Assembly: GCA_036561005.1 (NCBI GenBank)
Contig: DATBQE010000089.1
Coordinates: 1-64,000, forward strand
DNA from: PKWO01 sp036561005
GTDB lineage: Bacteria > Pseudomonadota > Gammaproteobacteria > Burkholderiales > Burkholderiaceae_D
DNA length: 64,000 nt
Reading direction: 5' to 3'
This document shows, piece after piece, positions 51,606 to 60,962 of the stretch (positions are counted from its first letter, which is position 1; every line of letters starts with the position of its first letter). A program made the translations under genes and the position numbers. The notes under the pieces were generated by a model. The model was not told where the DNA came from. It saw only the letters and a program-made list of their open reading frames with translations, and did no database searches.

Positions 51606-51820
51606 GATTACTGATCTGGCTGGTCGTTGCACTGGCGGTATTTACCTGGATCAAGCGTGCCCTGGCACCCACCGCCTCAGGGCAACGACGCCCATCGCCC
51701 GGTGAGGAAAAACCCGAAACTATGCTGCAATGCGCCCGCTGCGGCGTGCATTTCCCCGCATCCGAAGCGGTGCGCGGCGCCGGGGATAGTGTTTTTTGCA
51801 GTGCCGACCATAGGGGATAG
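51602..51820 (+). CDS. PP0621 family small protein
   Basis: A 72-residue protein: a membrane segment at residues 3-17, a Pro/Arg-rich linker and a C-terminal CARCGVHFPASEAV...FCSADH zinc-ribbon-like motif with three cysteines and a histidine. This layout matches the PP0621 family of unknown function. The ATG overlaps the stop of the CcsA-like gene by four bases, and pilS follows after nine bases, so it is likely translated within a ypjD-PP0621-pilS-pilR transcript. Confidence 0.82.
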   Translation: MRLLIWLVVALAVFTWIKRALAPTASGQRRPSPGEEKPETMLQCARCGVHFPASEAVRGAGDSVFCSADHRG

Positions 51821-51829
51821 AGAATCGGC

Positions 51830-53527
51830 ATGCTGACGCGCACGTTGCGCTCGCCGAAACTGCGCGAGAGTTTCTGGCGTACCCTGATGACGTTCAACGT
51901 CACGCGGGTAGTGATTTCCGTCGTGCTGTTTGCGTTGCTCGCGTTCAATCTGAAGCGCGGCGTGGGCGAAGTCGAGCACAGCATCTATTGGCAGACTTGC
52001 GTGGCCTATCTGGTTCTAGCGGTGCTGTTTGCCGGGTTTGCTTTTTACTACCGCGCGCGTTTCATTCTGCAATTGCTGGTTCAGATCACGGTCGATATCG
52101 TGGTGATTTCGCTGCTCTACGGCGCATCCGGCGGTGCGCGCGGTGGTCTGGCGATTCTGTACCTGTTCCCGCTGGCAGGCGGCGCGGTTCTCTTGCCCTT
52201 GATCTGGGCTCTGTTCTTTGCCTCTTCAGTGACGATCTTCCTGCTGGCCGAGACAGGTTACCAACTGTTTACCGCCGCCGGCGAGGCTTCGTTCTCGCAA
52301 TCGGGCCTTTATGGCGCATCGTTCTTTGCCTCCGTATTCGTCATCAACCGCCTTGCCTCGCGCGTCATCAATCAGGAAGAATTGGCGCAACAGCGTGGCC
52401 AGGAATTGCAGGTTCAGGAGGCAATCAACCGTCTCGTCATCGCCGACATGGGTGACGGCATTCTGGTTGTCGAACCCGACAGCACGGTTCAAATCAGCAA
52501 CCCGGCTGCCGAGCGGATGCTGGGCATTTCGCTCGCGAGCGGGGATGCGGTGTTTCGCCTGATAGACCGGGCGGCGCTGACCCAGATCGCGGAAGCTTTT
52601 TTCCAATGGCTGGGCAAGACCGAGCGCGAACGATTGTCCGAGACCTCCGTTTTCGTGGTCGTCAGGCCCGGTGACGAAGCGCCGATGCTTGGAGCGACAA
52701 CGATTTGGGGATGGCGCCGGGAATTGAGCGTACGCCTGAAACTGCGTTTCGGCACAGTCAAGGCGATCGGGCTCGAAGGTGACCGCACGGTGATCTTTCT
52801 GCAGGACGTGACGGAGATCGAGAACCAGGCGCAACAATTGAAATTGGCGTCGATGGGGCGGCTGACGGCCAGTATCGCCCATGAAGTGCGCAATCCGCTT
52901 TCGGCGATTTCTTATGCGTCTTCGCTTTTGGCGGAAGATATTGTCGCACCGGGATCGAAGCGATTGCTTAACATTATCGGCGACAATGTTGCGCGCCTCA
53001 ATCGCATGATCGAAGACATCCTCAACCTGTCGCGCAAGGCGCTGGTGCACGGAGAGCCGATCCAGCTACTTCCTTTTTTTACCGAAATTGCCGAAGAATT
53101 GCGGCAGACCTATGCGATTTCCGAAGATGTCCTGCAACTGATAGACATCGGCGAGCAAAGCGTGCGTTTCGACCCGCTGCATTTACGCGAAGTGTTGACC
53201 AACCTGCTGTCGAATGCGATACGCTATGCCAGCCGCAAACCTGGTAGCGTGCGCCTGCACCTGGCGTCGAACACCGGCCGGTTGGAATTGCACGTGCAGG
53301 ACGACGGCGTGGCCATTTCGCCGGAGGTTCGGGCGCACCTTTTCGAGCCGTTTTACACGACTTCCAGCAAGGGCACGGGGCTGGGCTTATATCTGGCGCG
53401 CGAGCTATGTCTCAATAACGGCGCCATGCTGGACTACGAATATCGGATGGAAAAATCGGAAGACGGCGTGGAAGAAGCGCGTGGCCGCTTCGTCGTCACA
53501 TTCGCCAACAGTGACGAAGTTGCTTAA
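51830..53527 (+). CDS. pilS: Two-component sensor kinase PilS
   Basis: A 565-residue membrane histidine kinase. Five or six membrane segments (about residues 25-185) are followed by a PAS-like region and the kinase core: H351 in ASIAHEVRNPLSAISYA, N-box LTNLLSNAIRYAS near 460, and G-boxes DDGVAISP and GTGLGLYLARELC. PilS senses pilin level in the membrane and phosphorylates PilR to activate pilin transcription with sigma-54. The stop codon lies in a 15-bp tandem duplication. The pilBCD genes lie about 14 kb away. Confidence 0.94.
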   Translation: MLTRTLRSPKLRESFWRTLMTFNVTRVVISVVLFALLAFNLKRGVGEVEHSIYWQTCVAYLVLAVLFAGFAFYYRARFILQLLVQITVDIVVISLLYGASGGARGGLAILYLFPLAGGAVLLPLIWALFFASSVTIFLLAETGYQLFTAAGEASFSQSGLYGASFFASVFVINRLASRVINQEELAQQRGQELQVQEAINRLVIADMGDGILVVEPDSTVQISNPAAERMLGISLASGDAVFRLIDRAALTQIAEAFFQWLGKTERERLSETSVFVVVRPGDEAPMLGATTIWGWRRELSVRLKLRFGTVKAIGLEGDRTVIFLQDVTEIENQAQQLKLASMGRLTASIAHEVRNPLSAISYASSLLAEDIVAPGSKRLLNIIGDNVARLNRMIEDILNLSRKALVHGEPIQLLPFFTEIAEELRQTYAISEDVLQLIDIGEQSVRFDPLHLREVLTNLLSNAIRYASRKPGSVRLHLASNTGRLELHVQDDGVAISPEVRAHLFEPFYTTSSKGTGLGLYLARELCLNNGAMLDYEYRMEKSEDGVEEARGRFVVTFANSDEVA

Positions 53528-53548
53528 AGGGTGGTTGCTTAAGGGGTG
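53519..53548 (+). repeat. 15-bp tandem duplication at the pilS end
   Basis: GTTGCTTAAAGGGTG (53519-53533) is followed at once by GTTGCTTAAGGGGTG (53534-53548), one base different. The first copy contains the pilS stop TAA, and the duplication repeats it downstream. It occupies much of the gap before pilR. Confidence 0.85.
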
Positions 53549-53601
53549 GTGTGAATGCCCATGCTATCATCACACTCCACTGCTACAGTCCTGACGCAGC
53601 C

Positions 53602-55161
53602 ATGACCTCACCACGTATTTTAGTTGTCGACGATGAACCCGACTTGCGCGAGTTGCTTGAGATTACGCTCGTCAAGATGGGGCTGGACGTCGATAGCGCA
53701 GAGTCGCTGGCGCGCGCCCGCCGCTTGCTGGCCGAGCGCGACTATTCGCTGGTGCTGACCGACATGCGTTTGCCCGATGGGCTGGGGATCGAACTCGTGC
53801 GCGAGATTTCGAGTGCCAATAAAAACTTGCCGGTAGCGGTCCTGACGGCATTCGGCAGCGCCGACAACGCCGTCGCTGCTCTCAAAGCGGGCGCTTTCGA
53901 CTATTTGTCCAAGCCTGTCGGCCTCGATCAACTGCGCTTGATGGTGCACTCGGCCTTGCGCATCAGCCGCCCTGAAGATATCAAATGGAAGAATGAAGAT
54001 GCCCACCCGACCTTGCGCCTGGTCGGACAATCGACTGCGATGCGCGAATTGCGGGCGCAAATCGTCAAGTTGGCGCGCAGCATGGCGCCGATCGCCATTA
54101 CCGGCGAGTCGGGCAGCGGAAAAGAATTGGCCGCGCGCGACATCCATGCGCAAAGTACGCGCGCCGACAAGCCGTTCGTTGCCGTGAACTGCGGCGCCAT
54201 TCCCGAGTCTTTGATGGAGGCGGAATTCTTCGGTTATAGAAAAGGCGCCTTTACCGGCGCTGCCGAAGACCGCGATGGTTTTTTCCAGGCCGCCAACGGC
54301 GGCACCCTGCTGCTCGATGAAGTGGCAGACCTGCCGCTGGCCATGCAGGTAAAACTGCTGCGCGCCATACAGGAGCGCCGGGTGCGCAAGCTCGGTGCGA
54401 CGGCGGAAGAACTGGTCGATGTTCGCCTGATTAGCGCCACCCATCAGCGCCTGGCCGATTGCGTGGAACGCGGCACGTTTCGGCAAGACCTGTATTACCG
54501 TCTCAATGTGATTGAGCTCAGCCTGCCGCCCCTGCGCGAACGTAGCGACGACGTGGCTATGCTCTCCTCGCTTATTTTGGACCGCCTGGCCGGTGGTGGG
54601 CAACCTGCGATGCTGGCGCCGCAGGCACTGCTGGCGCTGACGGCGTATTCGTTCCCGGGCAATGTGCGCGAACTGGAAAACATCCTTGAGCGAGCCGTTG
54701 CATTTGCTGCCGACGGCGTGATCGAGCTTTCGGATCTCGCGCTCAAGTCCACGGCTGTTTCAGCTTCGGCGCCGCCCAATGGCGCAAACCTCGCCGGTGC
54801 GACAGCGGGCGCCATTCCTGTCTCGCCAAATTCCGCAGCGGTCGGCGCCGGTACTGCCCGTGCCGAAGCGAACGATGATCGGCCCAAGCCGCCTGAAGGG
54901 TTGCACAAGCCGCACTTCGACGACCCGGGAGCAAGCGGATTATCTGGCGCCTCCGGCGGCGGCCCGGCCGGCGCAAGGCAATTGCTACCCGATCTGCCGT
55001 GCAACCTGCCGCTTCACCTTGATGAGATCGAGCGCGACATCATCAGGATCGCGTTGCAGAAAACCCGCTACAACCGTACGCAGGCGGCCGATTTGCTCGG
55101 CATCAGCTTCCGTCAATTGCGTTATCGCATGCAAAGGCTTGGGGTCCATGACCCAGAGTGA
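53602..55161 (+). CDS. pilR: Sigma-54-dependent response regulator PilR
   Basis: A 519-residue NtrC-type activator. The receiver has the phospho-acceptor Asp54 in LTDMRLPDG; the AAA+ domain has Walker A GESGSGKE near 168-175 and the sigma-54 contact loop GAFTGA near 215-220; the Fis-like DNA-binding helix pair is at the end (NRTQAADLLGISFRQLRYRM). Odd: about 90 residues of Ala/Gly/Pro-rich linker (about 378-468) separate AAA+ from the DNA-binding part, longer than usual. I use ATG 53602; the frame opens at 53551. It overlaps ampD by 14 bases. Confidence 0.94.
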   Translation: MTSPRILVVDDEPDLRELLEITLVKMGLDVDSAESLARARRLLAERDYSLVLTDMRLPDGLGIELVREISSANKNLPVAVLTAFGSADNAVAALKAGAFDYLSKPVGLDQLRLMVHSALRISRPEDIKWKNEDAHPTLRLVGQSTAMRELRAQIVKLARSMAPIAITGESGSGKELAARDIHAQSTRADKPFVAVNCGAIPESLMEAEFFGYRKGAFTGAAEDRDGFFQAANGGTLLLDEVADLPLAMQVKLLRAIQERRVRKLGATAEELVDVRLISATHQRLADCVERGTFRQDLYYRLNVIELSLPPLRERSDDVAMLSSLILDRLAGGGQPAMLAPQALLALTAYSFPGNVRELENILERAVAFAADGVIELSDLALKSTAVSASAPPNGANLAGATAGAIPVSPNSAAVGAGTARAEANDDRPKPPEGLHKPHFDDPGASGLSGASGGGPAGARQLLPDLPCNLPLHLDEIERDIIRIALQKTRYNRTQAADLLGISFRQLRYRMQRLGVHDPE

Positions 55162-55765
55162 TGGTTCCGTATCGTTTGCGTTTGACGCCGAAGGGTGGTG
55201 TCAGGACGCGACGATCACGCCGTCCCCCAATTTTGACGCAAGGCCGGAAGCGATGCCGGTCGATTTGCTCGTAATCCACAATATCAGCCTTCCAGCGGGC
55301 AGGTTCGGCACACCGCATGTGGCCGATCTGTTTTGCAATCGGCTTGACCTTTCGGCCGACCCGAGCTTCCCGGCGCTGCGCGATCTGCGGGTTTCGTCGC
55401 ATTTTCTGATTGTTCGTGACGGCGAACTGATTCAATTCGTTTCAATCCGGCAGCGCGCCTGGCACGCCGGTTCGTCTTCCCACGACGGGCGCGAGCGATG
55501 CAATGATTTTTCCGTTGGCATAGAACTCGAAGGCAGCGACGAGCTTGCGTTTGCGGATGCGCAATATCAAACATTGAGCCGGCTGACGGCAGGTTTGCAG
55601 CGGGTATTGCCACTGCTTAGCGTGGCCGGGCATGAACATATTGCCCCCGGCCGCAAGACCGATCCCGGTCCGCATTTCGACTGGTCGCGCTATCGCGAAC
55701 TGCTCGAAAAAAATGGCGTCACCGATCCCTCTTTGCCTCGGCTGCGCTTTCCTGCACATATTTAA
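55148..55765 (+). CDS. ampD: 1,6-anhydro-N-acetylmuramyl-L-alanine amidase AmpD
   Basis: A 205-residue cytoplasmic zinc amidase of peptidoglycan recycling. VIHNISLPAGRFG near residue 40 has the first zinc His, HAGSS near 102 is the substrate loop, and GHEHIAPGRKTDPGPHFDW near 160 has the catalytic Lys and the other ligands. Loss of AmpD raises muropeptides and induces ampC in species with ampR, but no ampR or ampC is in view here. The ATG lies inside the end of pilR, so the open frame reaching back to 54779 is not used. Confidence 0.93.
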   Translation: MTQSDGSVSFAFDAEGWCQDATITPSPNFDARPEAMPVDLLVIHNISLPAGRFGTPHVADLFCNRLDLSADPSFPALRDLRVSSHFLIVRDGELIQFVSIRQRAWHAGSSSHDGRERCNDFSVGIELEGSDELAFADAQYQTLSRLTAGLQRVLPLLSVAGHEHIAPGRKTDPGPHFDWSRYRELLEKNGVTDPSLPRLRFPAHI

Positions 55766-55882
55766 CCAAGCTTCGGAGAACAAGAATTTTGTATCGCATG
55801 CCGGCCCCCGGGCGTGGGGCATTAACGCGAAATGTCAATCGCAATGCAGCAAAAATAAATGCCTTTTTGTCAGAAAAAGAGA

Positions 55883-55947
55883 TTGCATACCGAGGCTATG
55901 GGCACTAGAATTAGTGCAAATCACAACTTCAGCACTATATGTAGTGC
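55883..55947 (+). promoter_or_regulatory. nrdA promoter with paired NrdR boxes
   Basis: A promoter with -35 TTGCAT (55883-55888), a 17-base spacer and -10 TAGAAT (55906-55911). Two dyads match the NrdR box: GCACTAGAATTAGTGC (55902-55917), which covers the -10, and GCACTATATGTAGTGC (55932-55947), exactly 30 bp, about three helical turns, downstream. NrdR with bound ATP/dATP represses ribonucleotide reductase genes from such paired boxes. The boxes are seen directly; control of nrdAB 420 bases downstream is inferred. Confidence 0.75.
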
Positions 55948-56367
55948 CCGATGGTGTCTGAGGGGTGTGTCCAGCAATGGTATCCAGATTTGCTTTGACA
56001 AGGTTCAATATTGATTCCCGCCTCATGGCTGTTCGGTTTCTTTGATGCACAGGTGGTATTGCAGTATGGGCATCTCCAGGAATCGTAGCGAGCGTTTTGT
56101 GCGGCCAGGGTGGTTGAAGCAGTGCAGGCGGTGGAGCAGGGGATTGGCGGACCGCGCAGTAGTCTTTTATGTCCAAGGCTGGATGAGGGCTGGAACAAAC
56201 CCTTCATATATATGTTGATCCTGTCGCATGGAAACCGATGCAGTCAATTTGGTTTGCATGGCGCACAGTGGTAGGTGGTATGAACTTCCCCGATGCCGGG
56301 GGTTCAAACAATAATCATACGTGGCAGCGCATCTGCCCAGTTAAATAAGCTTCGGAGGTTTTACTCA
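55948..56367 (+). other. Long nrdA leader / intergenic region
   Basis: 420 bases between the NrdR boxes and nrdA. No gene is supported; a minus-strand open frame of 90 codons (55935-56207) has a Cys-rich stretch (WRCPYCNTTC) that may be a gene remnant but has no ribosome site I trust. The 11-mer AAGCTTCGGAG before nrdA (56347-56357) also occurs just after ampD (55768-55778). The region may contain a second promoter that I could not identify. Confidence 0.45.
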
Positions 56368-59286
56368 ATGCATACATCCCAAGAAATTTCCGTAAAATCC
56401 CCCGCAGATTTCGGTATCAACCAATCCATGGGTAGCGTCGGCGCCAGCACGGCGGCGGCACCAGCCGGTCTCGCAGACTATCGGATCATCCGCCGCAACG
56501 GCGCAGTGGTCGGATTCGAGCCGTCCAAGATTTCGATCGCCGTGACCAAGGCGTTCCTTGCAGTCAACGGTGGCCAGGGCGCCGCGTCGGCCCGTGTGCG
56601 CGAACTGGTCGAACAGTTGACCTCGAACGTGGTGTCGGCGCTGGTGCGCCGCCAACCCGCGGGCGGCACCTTCCATATAGAAGACATCCAGGACCAGGTC
56701 GAACTGGCCCTGATGCGTTCGGGCGAGCACGATGTTGCACGCGCTTACGTGTTGTACCGCGCCAAACGCATGGAAGAACGCGCGCAGCAGCGCGGCAACA
56801 AGGAAGTGACCGGCGGCGTCCAGTTGCACGTGCTGGAAGACGGCCAGCGCCGGCTGCTCGACATGGAGCAGGTGCGCTCGCTGATTACGGCAGCGTGCAT
56901 CGGTCTGGAAAAGCATGTCGACGCGGAAGCCATCCTCGCCGAAACGGTCAAAAACCTGTATGACGGCGTACCGGTCGAAGAGTTGCACAAGTCGGCGATT
57001 CTGGCCGCACGTGCGCTGATGGAAAAGGACCCCGCCTACAGCCAGGTCACCGCACGCTTGCTGATGCACACGATCCGCAAGGAAGTCTTCGGCCATGAAG
57101 TGGCCCAGGGCGATGCACAAGCCGCCTACATCGAATATTTTCCGAAGTTCATCAAGAAGGGGATCGAAGCCGAGTTGCTCGATACCAAGCTGGCCCAGTT
57201 CGATTTGGCAAGGTTGGGTGAGGCCCTGGTGCCGGACCGCGACCTGCAATTCGGCTATCTCGGCCTGCAAACCCTGTATGACCGTTACTTCCTGCACGTG
57301 CGCGGTACACGTATCGAAATGCCGCAGGCATTCTATATGCGCGTCGCCATGGGCCTGGCCCTGAACGAAATCGACCGCGAAGCGCGCGCCATCGAGTTTT
57401 ACAACCTGTTGTCGACCTTCGACTTCATGAGTTCGACGCCGACCCTGTTCAATTCCGGCACCCTGCGTTCGCAACTGTCGTCGTGCTACCTGACAACGGT
57501 TGCCGACGATCTGGACGGTATTTACGAAGCGATCAAGGAAAACGCCTTGCTCGCCAAGTATGCCGGTGGCCTCGGCAACGACTGGACGCCGGTGCGTTCG
57601 CTTGGCGCTCACATCAAGGGTACCAACGGCAAGTCGCAAGGCGTAGTGCCCTTCCTCAAGGTCGTCAACGACACGGCCGTTGCCGTGAACCAGGGCGGCA
57701 AGCGCAAGGGCGCAGTGTGTGCCTACCTGGAGACCTGGCACATGGATATCGAGGAATTCCTCGACCTGCGCAAGAACACCGGTGACGACCGCCGCCGCAC
57801 CCACGACATGAACACCGCGAACTGGATTCCCGACCTGTTCATGAAGCGTGTGATGGAAAAAGGCGAATGGACGCTGTTCTCGCCATCGGACACGCCGGAC
57901 CTGCACGACAAGGTCGGCCGCGCTTTCGAAGCCGCTTACACCGGCTACGAAGCCAAGGCTGCGCGCGGCGAAATGCGCCTGTTCAAGAAGATCGCGGCGC
58001 TCGACCTGTGGCGCAAGATGCTGTCGATGCTGTTCGAAACCGGGCATCCATGGATCACATTCAAGGACCCATGCAACATCCGTTCACCGCAGCAACACGT
58101 CGGCGTCGTGCATAGTTCCAACCTGTGCACCGAGATCACCTTGAACACCAACGAGTCCGAAATTGCGGTCTGCAACCTGGGCTCGGTGAATCTGCCGGCG
58201 CACATGAAGGACGGCGTGCTCGATCACGCCAAGCTGCAAAAGACGATTCGCATTGCCATGCGCATGCTCGACAACGTGATAGATATTAACTATTACGCCG
58301 TCAAGAAAGCGCGCGATTCGAATCTACGTCACCGCCCGGTTGGCCTCGGCATCATGGGCTTCCAGGATTGCCTGCACATGATGCGCGTACCTTACGCTTC
58401 CATGGGCGCAGTTGAATTCGCCGATCGTTCGATGGAAGCAGTCTGCTATTACGCTTACCAGGCATCGACCGAACTGGCCGAAGAACGCGGCCGTTACAGC
58501 TCGTACCGCGGTTCGCTGTGGGATCGCGGCATCCTGCCGCAGGATTCGCTGAACCTGCTGGCCGAAGAACGTGGCGGCTACCTCGAAGCCGACCGTTCGG
58601 AATCGATGGATTGGACTTCATTGCGGGCGCGCATCAAGGAATTCGGCATGCGCAATTCGAACTGCGTCGCCATTGCCCCGACCGCCACGATCTCCAACAT
58701 CATCGGCGTGGCAGCCTGCATCGAACCGACTTACCAGAACCTATATGTGAAGTCGAACCTGTCCGGCGAATTCACCGAAATCAACGAATACCTGGTGCGC
58801 GACCTGAAGGCGCGCGGTCTGTGGGACGAAGTCATGATTTCCGATCTCAAGTATTTCGATGGCAGTCTGGCCAAGATCGACCGGATTCCGCAGGACCTGC
58901 GCGATCTGTACGCCACCGCCTTTGAAGTTGAACCGTCATGGCTGGTGGAAGCCGCATCGCGCCGCCAGAAGTGGATCGATCAAGCCCAGTCGCTCAATAT
59001 TTACATGGCCGGCGCCTCGGGCAAGAAGCTCGATGAAACCTACAAGCTGGCATGGCTGCGCGGTTTGAAGACTACCTATTATCTGCGCACCATCGGCGCT
59101 ACGCACACCGAGAAGTCGACCTCCAAGACCGGCGCATTGAACGCCGTGTCGACCGACGGTTCCGCTTCAGGCGGCATGGCGGCCGGCTCTGCGATGCCGG
59201 CATCGATCCGGACCGAGGAAGGTGGCCCGGCTTGCACACTGCGTCCAGGCGACGCAGGTTTCGAGGAATGCGAAGCCTGCCAATAA
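56368..59286 (+). CDS. nrdA: Class Ia ribonucleotide reductase, alpha subunit
   Basis: A 972-residue enzyme that reduces ribonucleoside diphosphates. An N-terminal tail (about 1-40) precedes the ATP-cone that gives dATP inhibition (VVGFEPSKISIAVTKAFLAV at about 51-70). Redox Cys sits in QLSSCYLTT, the active-site SNLCTEITLN carries the thiyl Cys and Glu, and CEACQ at the end is the CxxC relay to thioredoxin or glutaredoxin. The tail 925-955 is Ser/Ala-rich. ATG 56368 has GGAGG before it; the frame is open to 56293 without one. It pairs with NrdB downstream. Confidence 0.96.
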   Translation: MHTSQEISVKSPADFGINQSMGSVGASTAAAPAGLADYRIIRRNGAVVGFEPSKISIAVTKAFLAVNGGQGAASARVRELVEQLTSNVVSALVRRQPAGGTFHIEDIQDQVELALMRSGEHDVARAYVLYRAKRMEERAQQRGNKEVTGGVQLHVLEDGQRRLLDMEQVRSLITAACIGLEKHVDAEAILAETVKNLYDGVPVEELHKSAILAARALMEKDPAYSQVTARLLMHTIRKEVFGHEVAQGDAQAAYIEYFPKFIKKGIEAELLDTKLAQFDLARLGEALVPDRDLQFGYLGLQTLYDRYFLHVRGTRIEMPQAFYMRVAMGLALNEIDREARAIEFYNLLSTFDFMSSTPTLFNSGTLRSQLSSCYLTTVADDLDGIYEAIKENALLAKYAGGLGNDWTPVRSLGAHIKGTNGKSQGVVPFLKVVNDTAVAVNQGGKRKGAVCAYLETWHMDIEEFLDLRKNTGDDRRRTHDMNTANWIPDLFMKRVMEKGEWTLFSPSDTPDLHDKVGRAFEAAYTGYEAKAARGEMRLFKKIAALDLWRKMLSMLFETGHPWITFKDPCNIRSPQQHVGVVHSSNLCTEITLNTNESEIAVCNLGSVNLPAHMKDGVLDHAKLQKTIRIAMRMLDNVIDINYYAVKKARDSNLRHRPVGLGIMGFQDCLHMMRVPYASMGAVEFADRSMEAVCYYAYQASTELAEERGRYSSYRGSLWDRGILPQDSLNLLAEERGGYLEADRSESMDWTSLRARIKEFGMRNSNCVAIAPTATISNIIGVAACIEPTYQNLYVKSNLSGEFTEINEYLVRDLKARGLWDEVMISDLKYFDGSLAKIDRIPQDLRDLYATAFEVEPSWLVEAASRRQKWIDQAQSLNIYMAGASGKKLDETYKLAWLRGLKTTYYLRTIGATHTEKSTSKTGALNAVSTDGSASGGMAAGSAMPASIRTEEGGPACTLRPGDAGFEECEACQ

Positions 59287-59515
59287 CCGGCACTCACTGT
59301 GGTCGGGCGGCATATCCCCCGACCCGGCGAGCTGCGAAAAACCAAGTGCAGCACCGGTAACACGAGATTGCAAACAAGTACCAGGATTCGCTTTTGCGGA
59401 AATTTGAACTACATTGATAGATGAGCATCTAAAAAAACGGACAGAAGAATTCCTGAAACAGGATTCGCGGTTTAAAGATGCGGCTGTCACCAGAAAATAG
59501 ATAAGGAAAATCACT

Positions 59516-60724
59516 ATGCTGAATTGGGATGAAGATGTTGCACCGGCAGCCAACCCGAGCCGGGCTCCCCAATTTGTACCGCCTGCGCCGCAGCCGGCGC
59601 TCGCTGAAGTAAGCACATCGTCCCACGCGGCCATGAGTCCGCAACTGCGCGACGTCGCTTTTGATCCGGCGCTGATGGCCAAGCCGGCTGCTGCGGGCGA
59701 GCCGACGCGGCGCATGAATGCTGCCGACAAACGTATCATCAACGGCCAGACCGACGTCAATCAACTGGTGCCGTTCAAGTACAAATGGGCCTGGGACAAG
59801 TACCTGGCCGGCTGCGCCAACCACTGGATGCCGCAGGAAATCAACATGCAGCGCGACATCGAACTTTGGAAAGACCCGAACGGTTTGACCGAGGACGAGC
59901 GCCGCCTGGTCAAGCGCAATCTCGGTTTCTTCGTCACGGCTGATTCGCTGGCGGCCAACAATATCGTGCTCGGCACCTACCGTCACATTACCGCGCCGGA
60001 ATGCCGCCAATACCTGTTGCGCCAGGCGTTCGAGGAAGCGATCCATACGCATGCCTACCAATACATAGTCGAGTCGCTGGGACTGGACGAAGGCGAGATA
60101 TTCAACGCCTATCATGAAGTCGGTTCGATCCGCGACAAGGATGAATTCCTGATTCCATTCATCGATACCCTGACCGATCCGGACTTCACCACCGGCACCA
60201 CCGTCAACGACCAGAAATTATTGAAGTCGCTGATTGTGTTTGCCTGCCTGATGGAAGGCCTGTTCTTCTACGTCGGCTTCACGCAGATCCTTGCACTCGG
60301 TCGGCAAAACAAGATGATGGGTGCAGCAGAACAGTATCAATATATTTTGCGCGATGAGTCGATGCACTGCAATTTCGGAATCGATTTGATCAACACGATC
60401 AAGATGGAGAACCCGCATTTGTGGACTGCAGAATTCCGCGAAGAGATTAAATCGTTGTTTTTCCGTGCGGTGGAGTTGGAATATCGTTACGCAGAGGATA
60501 CAATGCCGCGTGGAGTGCTTGGTTTGAATGCTCCGATGTTCAAAGGATATTTGCGGTTCATTGCGAATCGACGTGCACAGCAGATCGGTCTCGATCCAAT
60601 GTTCGCTCAGGAAGAAAATCCATTCCCGTGGATGAGCGAAATGATCGATCTGAAAAAGGAACGTAATTTCTTCGAAACGCGCGTCATCGAATATCAAACA
60701 GGTGGTGCGCTGAATTGGGAGTGA
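59516..60724 (+). CDS. nrdB: Class Ia ribonucleotide reductase, beta subunit
   Basis: A 402-residue radical-generating subunit. Di-iron ligands appear in order: Asp in VTADSLAANN, the Glu and His in EEAIHTHAYQY, Glu in YHEVGSIRDK-side helices and DESMHCNFG. The Tyr of HTHAYQ aligns with the radical Tyr122 of E. coli. The C-terminal end TGGALNWE binds NrdA. The first 60 residues are an Ala/Pro-rich extension. It starts 229 bases after nrdA with no terminator between, so the two are probably co-transcribed. Confidence 0.95.
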   Translation: MLNWDEDVAPAANPSRAPQFVPPAPQPALAEVSTSSHAAMSPQLRDVAFDPALMAKPAAAGEPTRRMNAADKRIINGQTDVNQLVPFKYKWAWDKYLAGCANHWMPQEINMQRDIELWKDPNGLTEDERRLVKRNLGFFVTADSLAANNIVLGTYRHITAPECRQYLLRQAFEEAIHTHAYQYIVESLGLDEGEIFNAYHEVGSIRDKDEFLIPFIDTLTDPDFTTGTTVNDQKLLKSLIVFACLMEGLFFYVGFTQILALGRQNKMMGAAEQYQYILRDESMHCNFGIDLINTIKMENPHLWTAEFREEIKSLFFRAVELEYRYAEDTMPRGVLGLNAPMFKGYLRFIANRRAQQIGLDPMFAQEENPFPWMSEMIDLKKERNFFETRVIEYQTGGALNWE

Positions 60725-60885
60725 GTGTGCAACGACTCGCTCCAACGACCGAAGCAAGGCAAGGCAGGTTTGGAGCAGTCGAGTACAACACTAAAAAAGA
60801 CTGCAAGAATTGAAGGACTTAAATCAAAGTTGATGAACAGTAGACGACCTCATCGTTCCGAACTGTCAGGGCAGGAAAAGCCGAC

Positions 60886-60926
60886 GCCGCTAAAGCCGAT
60901 TCAATCGGCGATGGCGGCTTTTTCTT
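60886..60926 (+). terminator. Terminator after nrdB
   Basis: A compound stem: outer GCCGC/GCGGC (60886-60890 with 60914-60918) and inner GCCGAT/ATCGGC (60895-60900 with 60904-60909), followed by TTTTTCTTT. It lies 160 bases after the nrdB stop. Confidence 0.85.
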
Positions 60927-60962
60927 TGAGAAAAGACTTGTTTTTTGTAAACAGTATTCCGA

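Noticed and set aside
56365..58047. 560-codon minus-strand frame opposite nrdA
   Set aside because: Shadow of nrdA; no motif or ribosome site, and nrdA itself is certain.
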